NCBI GenBank assembly: GCA_007258455.2
Contig: VDFB02270651.1
Coordinates: 486,945,151 to 487,009,150 of the forward strand
Reading direction: 5' to 3'
DNA: 64,000 nt
From: Sequoia sempervirens
Lineage: Eukaryota; Streptophyta; Pinopsida; Cupressales; Cupressaceae
Each line of letters begins with the position of its first letter. The first letter of the stretch is position 1. The notes beneath the pieces are model-generated. The model saw only the letters and a program-made list of their open reading frames with translations, was not told the origin of the DNA and ran no database searches. Positions 54,942-64,000 of the stretch are shown here, in pieces. The position numbers were made by a program, and so were the translations under genes.

Positions 54942-57900
54942 ATGGAATCGGGTGTAGGACCTTTAGCGACACCTGTCGAGAAGGACAAAGGGAAAAGGTC
55001 AGGAAAGATTCCTCAAGGGAAAGAGGACAAGGACTAGATGAAATACCAATTCCAGGGTGAGCCTCTTCATTTAAAAGTCACCACGGATTGGAAGGAGATC
55101 ACTGATACCAACATAGGCCACGTCAATATTGACGAATTCACACAAGAGGTTAGGGTCAATCCAATGACCAAAGATGCAAGGCTAATAAGGCAAAGCAGAA
55201 TAGCAAAGGCTGTTAGGTTCCCTCCATCCCTCGTGGCCCCTAAGTTGGTCATGACTTGTTAGGAGGCATATCAAGTCGACACAAGGACAATCATTGATAG
55301 AGAGGGCAATGTCCTAGCTGACTTGTTGGCTGAGGGAATCACAAAAACCTTCCATATTCCCATATTTCAAGAAATGGAAGTGCCAAACATAGAAGAATGC
55401 CAAGCAACATGGGATGATAATCTGTTGTGCTGTAAAAGGGTAATAAATCAACATTCGCTAAAAGAAAAGTAGGAAAGCGCTTCAAAGGTTCCTAAAGAAC
55501 TCTTCCACAGTGACTTCCATGAAGATTACCACGACTTGGTCACCATGTTAAGCAGGGTTATGGGTCTTCCTGCAATCGCCTACTTTCAGGAATGGATGGT
55601 GTACTTTGTTGAACAAATTATTTGGGGGAATGAGGATGTCACCACAAAGACTTCATTCTATTATGGAGGTATAATAAGCAACTGCTTCCACGAGCAATTC
55701 ATCAACGTGAAGAAGAGCTCCAAATTGTATATGACTTCATATCTTGTCTATTCCTTGGCAGATCAGAGATAGTACAACGGGTTGTTTGTGACACCCGATC
55801 AGGAGCAGGGGCAAAGACTAAAGGTTTATGATAGGTAACCGCAGCTCCAGTACCAGAACTTCAAAAGGGAATACTGCAGAGTAAATGACACCTTCATTGG
55901 CTATATTATCAGAATGATTTCCAGAGACTTCGAGAGGAGGGTCTCCCATAGTGCCAGGGCACTTTTGAAATAGTATGCCTTCCTCTTTATTTAGTACCCA
56001 AAGTTTACATACATCCGTGCCTAGGGCTTCATTGAAAGGCCAAATAGGTTGCCTTGATATCCCATGGACATAATCATCCTTTTGGAGCTTTCCCGACAAC
56101 TCCAACACATACAGACAATCTTCAACAACAAACACATAGTAGGCATTTCTTATCCCATGGCTTTCGGCCAGGGCATGTATAGACTGCAAACTTCCCAGTG
56201 TGCTGGTAACTCCAAGAAAGAACTAAAAGATTACCATTTCTACCTACACACTGCTCACCCACGGATAGACCTGTATGGCCACATTAGGAAGGCATTGGGA
56301 CCAGGGTTCGCTCATCTGCACCACATTGAAGATTTATGGGAAGATTGTCAGGATGATAGAGAGGTATGGGCAAGGCACTATATGCAAATGACTATTCAGT
56401 TTGTAAGGAAGGTGTAGCCTTTCCCCATACTGGACCAAGTCGAGGAAGACAAGAGCACCATAATGTTCCCCAGGTACCCTGCGGTCGCGAATTTTCTAAT
56501 ACCATCAATTGACTAGGATGAGTAGGAGGTCGATGACCTCGACACTATAACCAAGCCAATCCTGACTTGTACTAAAAAGTGGGTCGATGGGCAAGTAGCC
56601 CAATTAAAGTGGCAAGAAGTAAGTTTGACTTACAAAGGGCTCAAAAGTGACCCAAGTGCCATAGAGGATGCCACTACCACCACTTCTACCAGTGGTACCT
56701 CCAAATCTCCTCTGGTCACCAAATCCAATAAGAGAAAAAAGATAGAAACAGAATAGCCTCCATACCCCAAGGTCTGTGCAAGGAAAGAAAGGGGAGGCTC
56801 ACCCTCCAAAAGGCTCAAACAAGCAGGGAGCACCACAGAACAACCCTCAACCCAGGAGGAGAAGGTGAGTGGTATGGATCAATTGGAACCTCTTTTGGCT
56901 CTCCTTGCCCCTGCCATTGCGCCACCTACCTCTCTGGCTATGATTGCCACATCCCCGCCAGTAGTGGACATTTTTATCCATCGTGCCCTTTTGCCTCCGA
57001 TCCAATCTATAATAATTGCTGACTTCTTTTCTGCCATAACTACGCCCCCTTCCTCCACCGCCATGTCAACAACCACATCACTCTGGCAATGGTGGTAGTA
57101 CTTATTCCCATTTCCACCATGCCGGAGGCTCTCTCGAGACATATGCTGAATCTTTCCCCTATGATATCCTTGATCCTAATGGATCCTACTCTTCAAGCAG
57201 CCCTTGTGCAAGCCCTCGCTACTGCTCAGCCTTCACAACTACTGATAGGGCCACCGGCTATGGAAGCCACCATGCTAATCTCTAAGGAGTGGGAGGAATG
57301 AGAACGAGAAGCCTCAGGGGCCTATGAAGAGGAGGCTGATGAATACCATGAGAACCTAGAATTTGAGCATCGAACAATTGACAAGGTGGCCTATGAAGAG
57401 GAGGGAACTGGTTCCTCAGAGAGCGGGGACGAGAAAGGTAGCACTGGTGGTAGGGTAATCATGTAGGCCTTTGACGATGATCTTGAAGAAGAGCTGGCCT
57501 GATAGCCAAAGGACACCAAATCAGAGGAAGAAAGGTCGCCCCTTGAAGAAGAAGAATGATAGCAAGAAGACAAAACTAAGGGTGGGACCCAAACTATTGA
57601 GAGCATCAAATTCGGGCAATTCGTAGAACATGTGCACGAGATTGAACATGCTGAGGAAAAGAAGGAAGAGGAGACGGCAGAAAAAGAAAGTCCCATACAA
57701 CAATTATCCACTGTGCTTCCTATCAAATGCCTCATGTTCATCCAAGATTCTGATGAGGAAGAGGGAGATGCTACCAAGAAGAAAGAAAAGTCCCTAGAAG
57801 AAAAAGGAGATGAAACCTTGGCCTTGACCGAGAGGGGCAAGGGTGGCCATGATTCACCTAAGGGAAAATCTGTTGTGCCTGAATTGTTAGAGAGGCAAGT

Positions 57901-59148
57901 CAAAAGAAAAACCCCTGTACTAAAGAACCCAAGGGAAAGGTTAGAGGCCACCTTGGCTCAAACTCAAATCATGACAAAGAAGGAGAAGAAGCCGAAAGTC
58001 GGATCTAGGGTGACAATGGATGCTTCTGGGTCTCAAGCAGTGCAAATAGCAATGCCTATGATTGGCCAGGCTGGGGTGAGTTACAACATCTCCACCATTG
58101 ACTTGGGGACCACCACCAGGGAGCAGAAAGTCGGTCACCTTGAGGAGTCAGTGGCTACAGTGGTGCATTTGATAAACTAGGATAAGATCTTGAAGGATGA
58201 GCTCAAGGCATAGGTTGTAGCCTTAACGGATTACATACAACAATGGTCTTTAGTGGATGACCTACCTACCACATCCACAACTGCACCCCAGTTGCTATCC
58301 AAGCAGCAGATCGATAAGATGGAAAGAAGGAAGAACTTGGAAAGACCATAGAGGACTGGTTCCGACAAGTCTTATATGTCAAAAACATGGGAATTAGCTG
58401 GGTTGTGCGAATAGCCAAAAAGTTCTTAGATCTATTGCAATCTCTGGAGGGCATGAGGAAGCTCTGCACTGACTTTCCTGTGACCTACGACTCCACCTTT
58501 CCAAGGATTGAAGCTATCCTTCAGATGCCAGAAGCCATGTGGGAAAAGGAGCTTGCATTTAAGAAAGATGATCACTGGCTAATGGATGTATGGTGACGGG
58601 ACTTTGACAACTGAAGGGAAAGACTAGAACAAATCATGAGCAAGGTGGATCCAGATATTGAATGGATCAAGGAAATCAGGGCAAAGTGCGCTCATTATCT
58701 CAAGCTGATGATAGAGTACGACATGCCCACAATGTAAATGGATCCAGAGAAGATAAAGCCTTATTTCTAGGAGAAGATGAAGGACAAGGTGTCTGGTGAA
58801 ATCATAGTGGAATTCATGAGTTTTGCTGCCCGTGCCTTCGATCAATCAGAGCTATTTAGGGGCCAAGGTGAAAAATATGACGAGGATTGGAAAAAGCTGG
58901 AAGCTAACGCGAAAGAATGGAGCTACCAGGTGCTGCAATTTGAAATCGTTGAAATAGACAAGCTCCAAGCAGTCATCCTTAAGTTCATAGAATACACAGT
59001 TTCTAAGAGGTAGGAGGACAGCCCTGCCAAAGATGAAAAACTCCCTAAAGAGTAGCTATAGTGAAACGGGCAATTAGCTAAAGACAAAAGTGTTATAGTG
59101 CCGTCAGTAGAGGACAAAATAGGGAAAAAGATAAAAGATGTATTTTAA
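54942..59148 (+). pseudogene. ORF1 of element D, unknown function, decayed mostly by TAG stops
   Basis: The start is the ATG at 54,942 (MESGVGPLATPVEKDKGKRS). One frame runs to 57,098 with no shift, broken by 14 stops: 12 TAG, one TAA (55,836) and one TGA (56,055). It then shifts near 57,090 and again near 58,350 and ends at TAA 59,148, about 1,400 codons in all. The N-terminal half has a folded-protein look (VMGLPAIAYFQEWMVYFVEQ, FINVKKSSKLYMTSYLVYSL, ELKDYHFYLHTAHPRIDLYG). A basic/Ser-rich stretch (56,690-56,860), a Pro/Ala-rich hinge (56,880-57,100), an acidic Lys/Glu segment (57,310-57,900) and a helical C-terminus (58,390-59,010) follow. I recognise no domain. Tat/Ogre elements often carry an ORF1 before gag, also of unknown role. 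Its position right after the intron acceptor suggests expression from a spliced transcript. Confidence 0.7.
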
Positions 59149-60299
59149 ATTGTTGGATATTGGGGGTAGGTGAAACCCTATTTTGTAATGAATCTTGGCC
59201 ACACAATAAGAATTGATCATGGCCATTCATTAGATCTTTTGGACACTATAAATAAAGCTCTCCTCTCATTTGCAAAGAGAGTTGAATTGTTGTAAAGGCA
59301 TGTTGTAGAAATTTATAAAGAAAAGACATTGACTTGGTGTATTTTCTAAGTTTCTCAAATGTTGCTTGATTCAATCCCCATTGTTAGATGTTTAACTTAG
59401 GTGTTATTGCTATTCTAGTTAACTGTTTCCTTGCTTTGGTAGATTTTAGTAATCCTATCCTGTGATCATGAAAATTTTTGTTGTGTTGATGACTTCTTAG
59501 TCCATATTTTTTGTTGTTTGCTTATGGTAGATAGTTGTGTAAAGTTAGTCTAGACTTGAATTCAAAGCTGCTCCAAAACTTTCATCTTTGTTCATGCATG
59601 CCTATGGTGAATGATAGATGAAACATTTGCAGACCTTAGAGGATAGTACAAATCCCATGAGACTATGAGATTTCTTGTTAAGTGGAGTATTGTTCCAAGA
59701 AGCTATCTATTGCAGGAACTCCATCATCACTGTTCACAATTACTTGCAGATCTAGGAACCTCCTCTCTTCCCTGCCCTTTTTCATTTTATTTAATGAGTA
59801 ACCTATGCTAAGGTTTATTTCACATTGTAAAGCTAAATCTAATAATAAACATGGAGTTTATGAATGCTATTTGAACCTACCACAAAATGCACAATAACTT
59901 CTCTATTTTAAAAACTCCATTTCAAGATCTAACTTCCCATGCTTTGTAACTCATCCATAAGTCTGCCTTGTGATTCTAGAAAATCACATCAAATAACTGA
60001 GATATTCTAAGTACTATCAAGACCTGACATTAAAGACCTTGGGATAGTGTTCTGCAATCTGATTGTAGAAGATTGTCTTTCAAGAGAGGTAGTGCACCTA
60101 CGCACTGCTTGTGTTGAAAGGTTCATAAAAAATACATTAACAGAACTAGTGCTAAAAGGAGGGTGACACGTTGGGAATAAAAGGCTAAAGGTTAAAGGTG
60201 AAGCTGGATTGAATTGGATCGTTCTCCCTAGAAAGGTTTCAAAGAGTTCTACAATCAACACCAAACAAGGGAGAATTTGAAAAGTTGAAACCTGCTACA
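59149..60299 (+). other. Spacer between ORF1 and gag with promoter-like and LTR-like features
   Basis: No gene. It opens with TTGGGGGTAGG (polypurine-like) followed by TGAAACCC, then a TATA-like CACTATAAATAAAG at 59,244-59,257 and two acceptor-like sites (CTATTGCAG|G near 59,716; ACTTGCAG|A near 59,748). It could be an internal promoter driving gag, or an LTR between two joined elements. It shows no resemblance to 52,306-53,245. Confidence 0.45.
59244..59257 (+). promoter_or_regulatory. TATA-like site before gag of element D
   Basis: CACTATAAATAAAG, followed about 15 bases on by pyrimidine-rich text, in the spacer. Confidence 0.45.
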
Positions 60300-60309
60300 A
60301 GGGCAAAGT

Positions 60310-62640
60310 GAGTTAAGGGAAGTAGTGTTCCCTCTTCCTCTTCTTCCATTCTACCCACTTCCATTCCACCCACACCTTCATTTGGCTAGACTTTGTCTTC
60401 CACCCAACCATCTCAAATTGCATTTGCACCTCCTATCTCTAGTAGCTAGGGGATTGCTCCTCTCCCAGCCCTTCTAGCCCAGGGCATAGTCCAATCAGCT
60501 ACAGCTCAAGTGCAGCCCCAAATTATTGTTTTATTGGGAGTGCAACCCCAACTTGCCATTTTGCAATAGCAGATACCACCTACGCCACCCTCCATGGCTT
60601 GGTTAGCACATAACCCTTTGCTGATACATTTTTCCGCTTATCATGATATGCCCAAGAATCCAAAGGGCTTTTGTTCAAAGTTCCATCCTCATGACCTACA
60701 GAGAACAATTGAGGAACATATCAAAATATTTGAGACGAGCATCACTGAAATGCAAGTAGACTATGAGGATGTCGCATGTTACCTTTTTCCACATTTGTTG
60801 GGGGAAGAAGCATTCTATTAGTACGTCAATCTACCAAGGGGATCCATTGCCTTATGGAATCTGATGAAGAATGTCTTCCTGTAGAAATATAAGATTCCCA
60901 TCAGCCCTTTAGAACTTTACTAGCAATTTGTCTGTCAGAAGGGAAGTAAATGAACCTATTGGGTCCTTCAATGATCGTTTTCATTGGGCCTATACAAGGC
61001 TTCAAGACTCGTACCTTCATAATGATGTTGTGGCTCTCCTGGTCTACTATGCAGCATTGGACAACCTCACGTCGGCTTTGGTGAAAAGGATGTGCCCAAC
61101 ACTCACTACCCTAGTGACCACCTATACAAAGGTTGTTGTCGCCAGTGCAGATTTGGGGCAGAATATCTCCGGCCCGCTGCCTTCTTTGGGGCCAGTAGCT
61201 CACCCGATGCAGATTCAAGGACTGGATCAGGCATTCGCTCATCAGACCCCTCTTATGAATCAAGTGTCTCAGTTGCCCATTGTCCCACATCTGGGACAGC
61301 CACTGAACTATGCTCCTCCCGCGCCTTCCTATTTGCAGCCTCAACCACAGTATAACTATTATCAGGCTTCTCCATAAGAGTAGGCATATTCCTAGCAGCC
61401 CCAGACACCATTGTACCTATTGGGACTAGAATTTCCTCCAGCTTATCAGAATCAGCCTACAGCCCCGCCCGCTTTTCTCCAAAATCTGGCCCCATCGCTT
61501 AGGAACGGGATCGAGATATACAAGTTAGAGGAACTGACTGAGATGATAAAGAAAATGTCCAAAGAAATGACACACCTAAAAAATTAGAATAATCAGTTAC
61601 AAGCCTCCCAGCATAATTTCCAGGCCAATATTAACTAGGACAATTGGGACAATAGGGACAGTGGGGATAATTGAGAAGCAAGCACTTCCTTCGGACATAA
61701 CTATGATAAGGGGCCAAACGCTAATTAGAATTTAGAAATGAGACCTTCTCAAAGGAAAAATCACACATGGAACACTAGGCCCAATAACGGAGGTGTCCCT
61801 ATGTCTTTCATCCAACCGGTAAGCAACAAAAAAATGACCAGTGGAGTATACTTTGCCGAGACAGCCTTATCCAGATGGTGCAGGATTCATAAACCCAATA
61901 GACATTCTAAGTTGGATTGCCCTAAATTCTAGATAGCTGCTGAAATATTCTAGGTAGAACTGTAGAATGTAGTAGACAATGCTGGTTGTAGGGACATCGT
62001 CCCATCTGAGCCATTCGATTCCTCATGTCTCATGGTGAATCAAGCATCATTTTTGTGAGGCAACCACAATGAGCCCGAAGTTGAGCCTGCTCCTTATGAG
62101 GGTGGAGAAGTGCAAGAGGTAAGTAACAAGAAAACTTTGGCTCAACTTTTTGATTCAGTAGATAATGGTCCAGTAGATGAAGAGGAGCCATTTGTAGATG
62201 AGGTCCCCATGTTTCATCAAAGTTTGACTCCCTACTTCCTTAGTAATAGACAGGCGAGTGGACCCTTTACAACTTCTACCCCACCAAACAATTTCGCCAC
62301 TCCGCCTGATTCTAATGCCAGTAACAACCCTGGACTTCCCCATATACCTACCCAATACCTCAACAAGAATGGGTCTCAAAACCAGTCACAAAATTAGCCT
62401 CAAGGTCAATCCCAAAATTTGTCTAGTCAAATGAAAGTCCAACCTCCTAGTTCTACCATAGGCCAAGCTTTTAGTTCAGAAATTGAGCAAATGAGTAAGT
62501 ACGTGGCGGAAGAGTTCAAAAGGGTAAAAATCAATTTGTCAGCCTTTGAATTACTCAAAGTTCCTACTGTAAGGCATGCCTTTTTTAGGATCCTTAATGG
62601 AACTCCATCTTCCAATACAATGTAAGAAACACCAGCTAAG
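60310..62640 (+). pseudogene. Gag of element D
   Basis: The N-terminal part (from about 60,330) is Ser/Pro/Gln-rich. The capsid region begins near 60,594 with HFSAYHDMPKNPKGFCSKFH, then HIKIFETSITEMQVDYEDVA and, after a frame change near 60,920, EPIGSFNDRFHWAYTRLQDS. These follow the plant Retrotrans_gag order. A linker rich in Pro/Gln/Tyr (SYLQPQPQYNYYQ) leads to RWCRIHKPNRHSKLDCPKF at 61,874-61,932, a C-x2-H-x4-H-x4-C zinc motif of the Tat type. The C-terminal segment to 62,622 is acidic. Stops are mainly TAG, for example 60,819 and 60,882. It would form the particle shell and bind RNA. Confidence 0.75.
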
Positions 62641-62724
62641 AGGGTTACCTTTGAAGAGCCTAGGCAAGAACCAAAGATATAGGATAATACCGAGAAAAGG
62701 AAGGATATCCCTATAAATCAATCT

Positions 62725-63534
62725 GTGAGTAAACAAATTGAAAATGAATCAGAGCAGAGTAATAGGAAATTTTCCAAGGACCTACCATTTAGGCAGAACA
62801 AGGATAAAGGAAATGATAAGAACAAGGACCAAGTATCTCACGTAGATACACCTACGGACATCTTCCAAGGAAGGCTGAAAACTCCCCCTTTCCTGACCAC
62901 CATTAGGATCTTTGGGAAGAACCTGCATAACTGCTTGCTCGACTCAGGAGCGTCTGCCGATGTCATGCCCTTGGTAGTATGCAAGGCTCTTAGCATCACC
63001 CCCATGCCTTCAAGGAGGAAGGTGACCCAGCTAGACAAAATAGAGATTATCATTGTAGGAGAAATAAATTGAATCCTAATGCAAATTGCCATAGATCTAA
63101 GGATACAACAAGTCATTGATATTCAAGTGGCAAACATTCCCAATGCATAAGGAATCATCTTGGGAAGGGAGTTCACCAAGGCACTGAATGGATATACTAC
63201 CACAGACCTTTCTCACATGTGGCTACCATAGAAGGGATTGCCAAATCAAATCCGCATTGATCGTGAACCCCGTATGAAATACATGATCATGGAGTACAAT
63301 AATATTAATGAGGTGCTATTTACCAAAACCAACCTGGAGAATTATCGTCCTTTTTCCTACCAAAACAAGGTTGAGCTCCAGGAGGAATGTGCCAACGAGG
63401 TACTCTTAATGTTGTGCAGTCCTCCGACAGATTCCACTCAAATATCTCTGAGTACAGAAGGGCTGGTGAACCAGATGATGGGCCTGATGAAGATGATGAC
63501 TAGGGACTACTCAATCATTTACCGGGGTTCTTAA
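62725..63534 (+). pseudogene. Protease and linker of element D
   Basis: One frame across 62,725-63,534, broken by stops at 63,070 (TGA), 63,148 (TAA) and 63,229 (TAG). The retropepsin shows FLTTIRIFGKNLHNCLLDSG with the catalytic D-S-G at 62,941-62,949, then ASADVMPLVVCKALSITPMP. Downstream, GIILGREF holds the conserved hydrophobic-G-R/D motif that closes the domain. Residues after about 63,240 (NENVLF-like linker, CSPPTDSTQISLSTEG) match nothing I know. The protease would cut the Gag-Pol polyprotein. Confidence 0.8.
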
Positions 63535-63829
63535 AAAAGTGTGTTAGCGACCAACTCAGTTTAGGCACCCGGATAAATTTTCAAGATCTCTTATTGTCAA
63601 ACTGGTGTAGGGTTCACAATACTACCCACTCTATATTTGATTGTTGCTTATGTCAAACGGTGATTGAATATGTTAAAGGATCAGCTACTCCTCAGATTGA
63701 AATGCCAAAGGAGGCACCAACAAAACCACCTGTTGGTCACCACACCGACCTAGAAAATTCTCCTAAGATCATAGAGCCAGTCACCCAGCTGAAAGGGAAC
63801 AAGAACTTAATCAGACCCAAAGATAAAAA

Positions 63830-64000
63830 ACCTTCCACATGTTGGACGCTCTTATTTGATGGATCCAAGTCCAAGCAAGGAGCCAGAGTTGGGTTCAAAC
63901 TCATCAGTCCAATAGGTAAGACCTTTCTTGCTGCCCATAGATTGCAATTTTATTGCACCAATAATGTAGTAGAATATGAGGCCCTAGTCCATGGCCTTCT
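63830..64000 (+). pseudogene. Archaeal-type (second) RNase H of element D, start only
   Basis: In a frame different from the protease, the peptide reads TCWTLLFDGSKSKQGARVGF, then KLISPIGKTFLAAHRLQFYC and TNNVVEYEALVHGL, where the window ends. F-D-G (Asp at 63,858) and E-Y-E-A (Glu at 63,972) are the first two catalytic sites of RNase H. The wording 'LISPxGKxxxxAxRLQFxxTNNxxEYEAL' is typical, from memory, of the extra plant RNase H of Tat/Ogre elements. In those elements it normally follows RT and the ordinary RNase H; here it follows protease directly. Confidence 0.75.

Larger units (their letters stand above)
52306..64000 (+). mobile_element. Element D: large Tat/Ogre-like gypsy element, cut by window end
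   Basis: From about 52,306 the base composition becomes much more GC-rich. There follow, all on the plus strand, a promoter-like LTR candidate, a leader with a probable intron, ORF1 (54,942 to about 59,148), a spacer, gag (60,300-62,640), protease (62,860-63,200) and an RNase H-like domain (from 63,830). A long extra ORF before gag and a second, plant-specific RNase H are features of the Tat/Ogre group of Ty3/gypsy elements. Only one end lies in the window, so the LTR cannot be confirmed by its partner. All frames carry many stops; the copy is dead. Confidence 0.7.

Noticed and set aside
54942..57098. Alternative genetic code with TAG read as Gln
   Set aside because: Nuclear plant genes use the standard code, intact CAG codons occur in the same frame, and TAA, TGA and frameshifts also occur. 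CHG-context deamination explains the bias more simply.
57391..57951. 186-residue minus-strand frame, Ser-rich
   Set aside because: Antisense of the acidic Lys/Glu segment of ORF1; the Ser/Phe richness is the mirror of GAA/GAG/AAG codons.

Overview
This window looks like nuclear, gene-poor, repeat-dense DNA of a seed plant with a very large genome. A gymnosperm is my best guess, from the long AT-rich LTRs and the nested, decayed retrotransposons, but the sequence does not prove it. I find no intact host gene and nothing bacterial, viral or organellar. Nearly everything recognisable is a transposable element or its remains, and almost every coding frame is broken.

Layout, left to right. 1-1,490: old repeat remains. 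1,491-10,490: element A, an LTR retrotransposon (+) with a Gln-rich gag and no pol; its 3' LTR has lost the promoter segment. 10,490-11,300: a possible remnant of a host gene start on the minus strand, cut at the LTR. 11,300-15,880: decayed sequence holding one possible inverted-repeat element (13,406-14,211). 15,880-24,112: a minus-strand LTR split by a 7.3-kb CACTA-like DNA transposon (16,802-24,092). That transposon holds a long palindrome, a 240-bp tandem repeat and a tRNA-derived SINE set in AT microsatellite. 24,856-30,949: element C, a complete but dead Ty3/gypsy chromovirus on the minus strand (LTRs, GTTAA target duplication, tRNA primer site, gag to chromodomain). 31,080-32,900: a plant-mobile-domain pseudogene (+). 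33,069-34,036: a terminal-inverted-repeat (TIR) element. 34,040-39,350: AT-rich LTR-like sequence. About 39,362-49,812: element B, a gag-protease-only gypsy element on the minus strand. It carries a young SINE with a perfect 18-bp target duplication, four 110-bp tandem repeats, seven copies of one hairpin motif and a TIR element inside its right LTR. 49,813-52,300: a divergent second copy of the 34-35 kb repeat. From about 52,306 to the window end: element D, a large Tat/Ogre-like gypsy element (+). It has a promoter, a probable 1.7-kb leader intron, a long ORF1 of unknown function, a promoter-like spacer, gag, protease, and then an RNase H-like domain where reverse transcriptase would be expected.

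The elements form a partly datable stack. The SINE and one TIR element landed in element B after it inserted; the CACTA element landed in an older LTR; element C landed next to a plant-mobile-domain copy. Coding frames in elements C and D are broken mainly by TAG where related proteins probably have Gln. This fits C-to-T decay at CAG (CHG) sites, the mark of long methylation in plant heterochromatin.

The most notable observations are: (1) the ORF1 frame of element D, open for 2.15 kb except for 14 stops, 12 of them TAG; (2) its leader intron with textbook splice signals ending 5 bases before the ORF1 ATG; (3) two, perhaps three, TIR elements with GGGT...ACC(C) ends and 4-5-bp target duplications that do not fit the common plant superfamilies; (4) the seven-copy hairpin motif of element B; and (5) the protease-to-RNase H junction in element D. 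All alignments were made by eye; no database was searched.
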